Shown: piece after piece, positions 46,413 to 49,917 of the stretch | How the letters are laid out: every line of letters starts with the position of its first letter | Numbering within the stretch: the first letter of the stretch is position 1 | NCBI GenBank assembly: GCA_002389385.1 | Contig: DGOK01000038.1 | Location: forward strand, 10,306-60,222 | From: Rhodospirillaceae bacterium UBA4468 | GTDB taxonomy: Bacteria; Pseudomonadota; Alphaproteobacteria; Rhodospirillales; Casp-alpha2 | Reading direction: 5' to 3' | DNA: 49,917 nt | Program-made: the position numbers and the translations under genes | The notes under the pieces: model-generated | Seen by the model: only the letters and a program-made list of their open reading frames with translations | What the model was told of the DNA's origin: nothing | The model's database searches: none

Positions 46413-47204
46413 ATGATACGCAGGCTTACCACGATTGGCTTTATTTTTATCGGCATTGTTTTGGTTGCCGGAGGACCCGCGCGCGCAGATGAGATCGCAA
46501 AAATGACGCGCATGGTTTCTTCAATGGGCCACGATGCCCCGTCGTTTGCAACACTGCGACGTGCATGTGATGCAGATGCCTTATGCGTCGCAAAGTTTCT
46601 ACGCGACCGGATAGGGGATGGGGCAGAATTGGTGCCGCAGGATTCCCCCGTCAAAAAATCTCTTAGCTGGCAAAAAGCAGAGCCCGCTTTGACGTCAGTT
46701 CTTGCAGATGAAGGCCGGACATTAGTCCTCGTGTTGTCGCGATTTGACGCGACGTCAGTTCTTAAGGTGATCGCTGAGTTGGCCGTGGCACCTAACCGCA
46801 TTGTTCTTGATGTGCGGGCAATGGAAGAAGGCGTCGATATGGACGGCATGCGCCGCATGGTCTCTTTATTCATGGGACATAAAAAGCGCGCTTTTCAAAT
46901 TCGGTATGCCACAGGAAAGAATGTCGACTGGCGTATTCCAACACCGTCTAAATTGCTTGGCATGGATCACATTGAGGTCTTGGTTGGGCCTGAAACAAAT
47001 GCGGCCGGAGAGGTTTTTGCGATGCTTTTACAAAAGTATGTACGGGCTGAGATCAAAGGCGAGCCAACACGCGCACGTGGATTTATCTTGGAATCAATCC
47101 CTGTCATGCATGGCTGGGTCCTTAATGTGCCAAGGGCGCGCGTTCATATCCCTGAACTCGATATTGAAAATGGCGTTTCGCCCACAGTCGTCGTGCCTGA
47201 ATAA
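46413..47204 (+). CDS. Secreted S41-peptidase-like protein lacking catalytic residues
   Basis: 263 residues. Signal peptide MIRRLTTIGFIFIGIVLVAGGPARA. The core has the order of C-terminal-processing (S41) proteases: LVLVLSRFDATSVLKVIAEL, RIVLDVRAMEEGVDMDGMRRMVSLFMG, then IEVLVGPETNAAGEVFAMLLQKYVRAEIKGEPTRARG and PVMHGWVLNVPRARVHIPEL. At the nucleophile position (TASAAE in active enzymes) it has T-Asn196-A-A-G-E, and the catalytic Lys position (TFGKG) reads T-R-A-Arg222-G. No PDZ domain is seen. Most likely a periplasmic pseudoprotease with a binding role. The family call is by eye. Confidence 0.55.
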   Translation: MIRRLTTIGFIFIGIVLVAGGPARADEIAKMTRMVSSMGHDAPSFATLRRACDADALCVAKFLRDRIGDGAELVPQDSPVKKSLSWQKAEPALTSVLADEGRTLVLVLSRFDATSVLKVIAELAVAPNRIVLDVRAMEEGVDMDGMRRMVSLFMGHKKRAFQIRYATGKNVDWRIPTPSKLLGMDHIEVLVGPETNAAGEVFAMLLQKYVRAEIKGEPTRARGFILESIPVMHGWVLNVPRARVHIPELDIENGVSPTVVVPE

Positions 47205-47331
47205 GTTGCCGTGGTCTCTGTATTGCGTTCAAACATATCTAGCCTTTAAAATGTCAGTTACAGGGTAGGGGACGATCATCACTTCTGGTATGGTTTCGTT
47301 TGAGATCAAACTTTAGACAGTTTAAACGCTC

Positions 47332-48528
47332 ATGCTAATTTATGGAAACTCACGTATGCATGGAAAACCTTCTCCGTTAAATGATCTTCAAAGCGCTATG
47401 AAAAACTGGCGTCATGATTTCCATCGCTATCCTGAACAAGGGTTTGAAGAGCACCGAACTTCCAAAATTGTCGCTGGGCTGCTGAGCGATTTTGGTCTCG
47501 AAGTTCATAAAGGTGTCGGCGGTACCGGGGTCGTGGGTGTCCTACAAAAGGGCGATAGTGAGAAATCTATTGGTCTTCGGGCTGATATGGATGCGTTACA
47601 AATCACCGAACAAAACATGTTTGAGCATCGATCTCAGCATGAAGGTCAGATGCATGCTTGTGGGCATGATGGCCATACGGCGATGTTACTGGGGGCGGCT
47701 CAGCATCTTGCCAAGTCGGGTAATTTTGACGGCACGGTTACTTTTATTTTCCAACCTGCTGAAGAGCATGGCAAAGGTGCCCTTGCGATGATGGACGATG
47801 GCCTGTTCGAACGCTTTAGCGCCGATGCCATCTATGCCATGCATAACTTCCCGTCCTTGCCGACTGGATCATTTGCCATGAAGCCCGGGCCGATTATGGC
47901 GTGCGAAGATAATTTTGAAATTCGTATTGAAGGCAAGGGGACGCATGCGGCCCTTCCGCACCGAGGCGTTGATCCCATAGTGATTGCGTCTGAAATTGTT
48001 ATGGCTTTGCAATCCATCGTCTCACGAACCGTTGACCCTATGAGCTGTTCAGTGATTTCCGTGACAGAGTTTCTGACCGACGGTGCCCGCAATATTTTGC
48101 CCAACGAAGTTATCTTAAAAGGCGATACCCGTTCCTTTGGTGGCGATATGCAAAATCATATCGAACAGACGATGGAGCGGATTGTGACGGGTACCTGTTC
48201 AGCTCATGGCGCACGAGGTCATTTCCAATACAGCCGCGAGTTCGCGGCAACTATCAATACACGTCAGGAAACGGAAATAGCCGCGGAAGTTGCCCGCAAG
48301 ATCGCTGGGCCTGAACACGTTGATGCCGCTTGTGCGTCAATAATGACGTCCGAAGATTTTGGCTTCATGTTGCAGCATAAACCCGGGTGCTACATTCTGA
48401 TTGGAAATGGCGGAGAGGGCCCAGGTGGATGTGGACTGCATAATCCATCTTATGATTTTAACGATGACATATTAAGCATTGGCGCCGAGTTCTGGACGGC
48501 ATTGGTTGAAGATCAATTGGCAGTTTAA
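47332..48528 (+). CDS. M20 family amidohydrolase
   Basis: 398 residues of the M20D aminoacylase/hippurate hydrolase group. WRHDFHRYPEQGFEEHRTSKIV at the start, GLRADMDALQI, the metal cluster HACGHDGHTAMLLGAAQ (His108 to His115), QPAEEHGKGALAMM (Glu144/145), and the lid domain with GKGTHAALPHRGVDPI. The closing part MTSEDFGFMLQHKPGCYILIGNG supplies the last ligands. It removes acyl groups from amino acids or hydrolyses indole/hippurate-type amides; the substrate is unknown. The start at 47332 is the first ATG, with 47356 as an alternative. Intact. Confidence 0.92.
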   Translation: MLIYGNSRMHGKPSPLNDLQSAMKNWRHDFHRYPEQGFEEHRTSKIVAGLLSDFGLEVHKGVGGTGVVGVLQKGDSEKSIGLRADMDALQITEQNMFEHRSQHEGQMHACGHDGHTAMLLGAAQHLAKSGNFDGTVTFIFQPAEEHGKGALAMMDDGLFERFSADAIYAMHNFPSLPTGSFAMKPGPIMACEDNFEIRIEGKGTHAALPHRGVDPIVIASEIVMALQSIVSRTVDPMSCSVISVTEFLTDGARNILPNEVILKGDTRSFGGDMQNHIEQTMERIVTGTCSAHGARGHFQYSREFAATINTRQETEIAAEVARKIAGPEHVDAACASIMTSEDFGFMLQHKPGCYILIGNGGEGPGGCGLHNPSYDFNDDILSIGAEFWTALVEDQLAV

Positions 48529-48563
48529 GTTACGACGATACGTTCGCCGCGCATGACAGACAT

Positions 48564-49565
48564 CTAGTTTCCAATAATCATTCGCCACAAAACTTTGGCG
48601 CTCCCCCGTGCGTCTTCGCGGTGTGTTCTGTATTTCACGTAGTCCGTGACAGATGCATCCGGCGATAATTCAATCGACCACAAGGCTGATATCTCGTTAG
48701 GCAAGAATGCATAGCGAACGTCGGTGATCTCAAGCGGACGTTGTGGGTCTTTGGCAATATAGCCTTTGCTGAACTTGGCAAATCTCTTGATATCGCGGGC
48801 TTGCTGTGAACCGGGATCAAGCCAGGGAAAGTCTTTTGTCAGATCTAATTTTTCGATGGAGGCACCGGGGTACGTTTTGGGCGAAATGCCCACACGTACA
48901 GCATCAACATAAAACCGGTCTGAGGTCTCATAGACGGTGCGCCAGACAAGAATGTTCGCAAAGCTCGGCTTGATGACAATACGGATCGGCGCATGACCCT
49001 GGTCTGCCGCAATTTGCTCAGCCATACTATAAGCCGCGTTATGCTGCATAAATCCAAGGCTCAGATAAAGGGCCGCCCATGCTAATCCTATACGTGCAAA
49101 AAGTGGCTTCTGGCGAATACCTGAGGCGATCACCAATGCAATGATTGGCAGGGTGAATAAGGGGTCAACAACCGGAATAATGCTCCAGGAAAATCGCTCG
49201 TCACTGAACGGCCATAACAACATCGTGCCATAAGATGTGGTGGTATCAAGGAGGGCATGTGTGGCAAAGCCCAGCGTGCAAAAAAGCCACGTCTGCACAT
49301 ATGTCAGTTTCCACCGGGCACCCAGCAGCCAATGCAAAGCGACTGCACACAACAATCCACCCAAGGGGATGAAGATCAGCGAGTGCGTGAATTGCCGGTG
49401 ATATTCAAGGAATAGCAACTGGTCTTCGCTGGAACGGATCAGGATGTCTAAATCAGCAGCCATGCCCGAAAGAAAGCCAAGCAGACCAGCAACCCGAACA
49501 TTCGCCGCGTTTCTTGTTGCCTGCGGCACAGCTGCGCCAATAGCACCTTGCGTTAACGGGTCCAT
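48564..49565 (-). CDS. Metal-dependent hydrolase-like inner membrane protein (YdjM/DUF457)
   Basis: 333 residues. MDPLTQGAIGAAVPQA at the start, FLSGMAADLDILI, EYHRQFTHSLIFIPLGGLL (the conserved HR..THS) and GFATHALLDTTTSYGTMLLWPFSDERFSWSIIPVVDPLFTL are the hallmarks of the YdjM/YfhO-like DUF457 membrane family, with four to five helices. The C-terminal half (from about 170) is a soluble domain (FANILVWRTVYETSDRFYVDAVRVG). Function unknown; the retained His/Asp suggest metal binding. Convergent with the M20 gene. Confidence 0.9.
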   Translation of the reverse strand: MDPLTQGAIGAAVPQATRNAANVRVAGLLGFLSGMAADLDILIRSSEDQLLFLEYHRQFTHSLIFIPLGGLLCAVALHWLLGARWKLTYVQTWLFCTLGFATHALLDTTTSYGTMLLWPFSDERFSWSIIPVVDPLFTLPIIALVIASGIRQKPLFARIGLAWAALYLSLGFMQHNAAYSMAEQIAADQGHAPIRIVIKPSFANILVWRTVYETSDRFYVDAVRVGISPKTYPGASIEKLDLTKDFPWLDPGSQQARDIKRFAKFSKGYIAKDPQRPLEITDVRYAFLPNEISALWSIELSPDASVTDYVKYRTHREDARGSAKVLWRMIIGN

Positions 49566-49814
49566 TTATATGGCCCAAACGCGACATGCGTAAATAAAAT
49601 GAGAGTGTGATTTCTCAAAAAATGACGAAATACTCCTCAAGAAAAGAGGGTAACGGCGGTGGGGGTGTCCGCCCAAATATATTTCGCTTATGTACGTAAT
49701 AATACGCCCATACTCCAGAATACATATAAAATTCACATGAATTCATTCGCTATCATACGTCATTATGCGTTATAATCTTCATTATATTTGTACATATACT
49801 TGTGGGTAGGGATT

Positions 49815-49917
49815 ATGGCAAGAAAATCAAATGCGCTTACGGCTCGTGAGGTCGCAACAATAAAAGCACCGGGCTGGTATGCGGATGGTGCAGGGCTTTG
49901 TAAGCTGCAGGTACTCG
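49815..49917 (+). pseudogene. Tyrosine recombinase/integrase, first 34 codons only
   Basis: ATG at 49815 with AGGGA upstream opens MARKSNALTAREVATIKAPG and continues WYADGAGL, the standard N-terminus of phage/island tyrosine integrases (normally DGAGLYLQV). After GL the sequence turns to CKLQVL, which is the 20-base repeat shared with 1525-1544, and the window ends. So the integrase is either truncated at this junction or cut by the end of the assembled sequence. The 249 bases upstream are AT-rich with no gene and no recognisable tRNA. Confidence 0.65.
49898..49917. repeat. 20-base direct repeat, copy 2 (inside integrase start)
   Basis: The last 20 bases of the window are identical to 1525-1544 and lie where the integrase reading frame departs from family sequence. 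The copy may continue beyond the window. Confidence 0.75.

Noticed and set aside
49566..49814. A tRNA gene as the attachment site beside the integrase.
   Set aside because: I find no T-arm motif (GGTTCGAATCC-like) or acceptor-stem pairing in this stretch.

Overview
The window is a stretch of an alphaproteobacterial chromosome, most like the marine Rhodospirillales and relatives. The basis is gene content: the recG / sdhE / mfd block, an ELM1-family protein, a TauE-TIGR02186-Usp cluster, LdtR-type MarR, DUF2336, ParE and PII/GlnA. Base composition looks moderate, with one clearly AT-rich stretch at about 16.4-18.05 kb. I see no rRNA, tRNA, CRISPR array or complete insertion sequence.

Layout. 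0-3 kb: a frameshifted aldo/keto reductase, two convergent genes (a DUF3365-type cyclase start and a DUF2336 gene) that are both cut off at one point near 1524, then bolA and an XRE regulator. 3.3-7 kb: carbon metabolism (tkt, class I aldolase, rpe). 7-9.2 kb: Usp, TIGR02186 and TauE/SafE on the minus strand. 9.5-13 kb: asmA-like and kefB-like genes, both broken. 13-16.4 kb: a secreted PsbP/DUF1795-like protein, a Nudix hydrolase, a cyclic-nucleotide-binding protein and DUF502. 16.4-18.3 kb: an AT-rich insert of unknown genes, including a broken membrane/coiled-coil gene with a small membrane partner. 18.3-24.2 kb: recG, sdhE, mfd. 24.2-27.9 kb (minus strand): a frameshifted small gene, a FrnE/DsbA-type protein, glutaryl-CoA dehydrogenase, and a three-gene nitrile/thiocyanate hydratase whose beta subunit is split in two. 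28-29.7 kb: a broken GGDEF-EAL gene. 29.7-37.2 kb: ubiX, a lipoprotein, an alpha/beta hydrolase, pyrE, a TPR-sulfotransferase / ELM1 / hydroxypyruvate isomerase operon and an FAH-family enzyme. 37.4-45.5 kb: a broken ldtR, parE, a YciA-type thioesterase, a zinc phospholipase C gene with an internal stop, small membrane and secreted proteins, glnB-glnA behind a sigma-54 promoter, and two small proteins. 45.5-49.9 kb: a CbiX-like chelatase, a catalytically dead S41-protease-like protein, an M20 amidohydrolase, a YdjM-type membrane protein and the first 34 codons of a tyrosine integrase.

Two patterns stand out. First, at least a dozen single-base lesions (in-frame TAA/TAG, one-base frameshifts, a lost start codon) fall in eight accessory genes for signalling, envelope and transport. 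None falls in the long housekeeping genes (tkt, recG, mfd, parE, glnA and others). That is the pattern of early genome erosion, although sequence error has to be excluded. Second, a 20-base sequence occurs both at the point where the cyclase and DUF2336 genes are truncated and at the last 20 bases of the window, inside the truncated integrase. This marks a rearrangement or an assembly junction.
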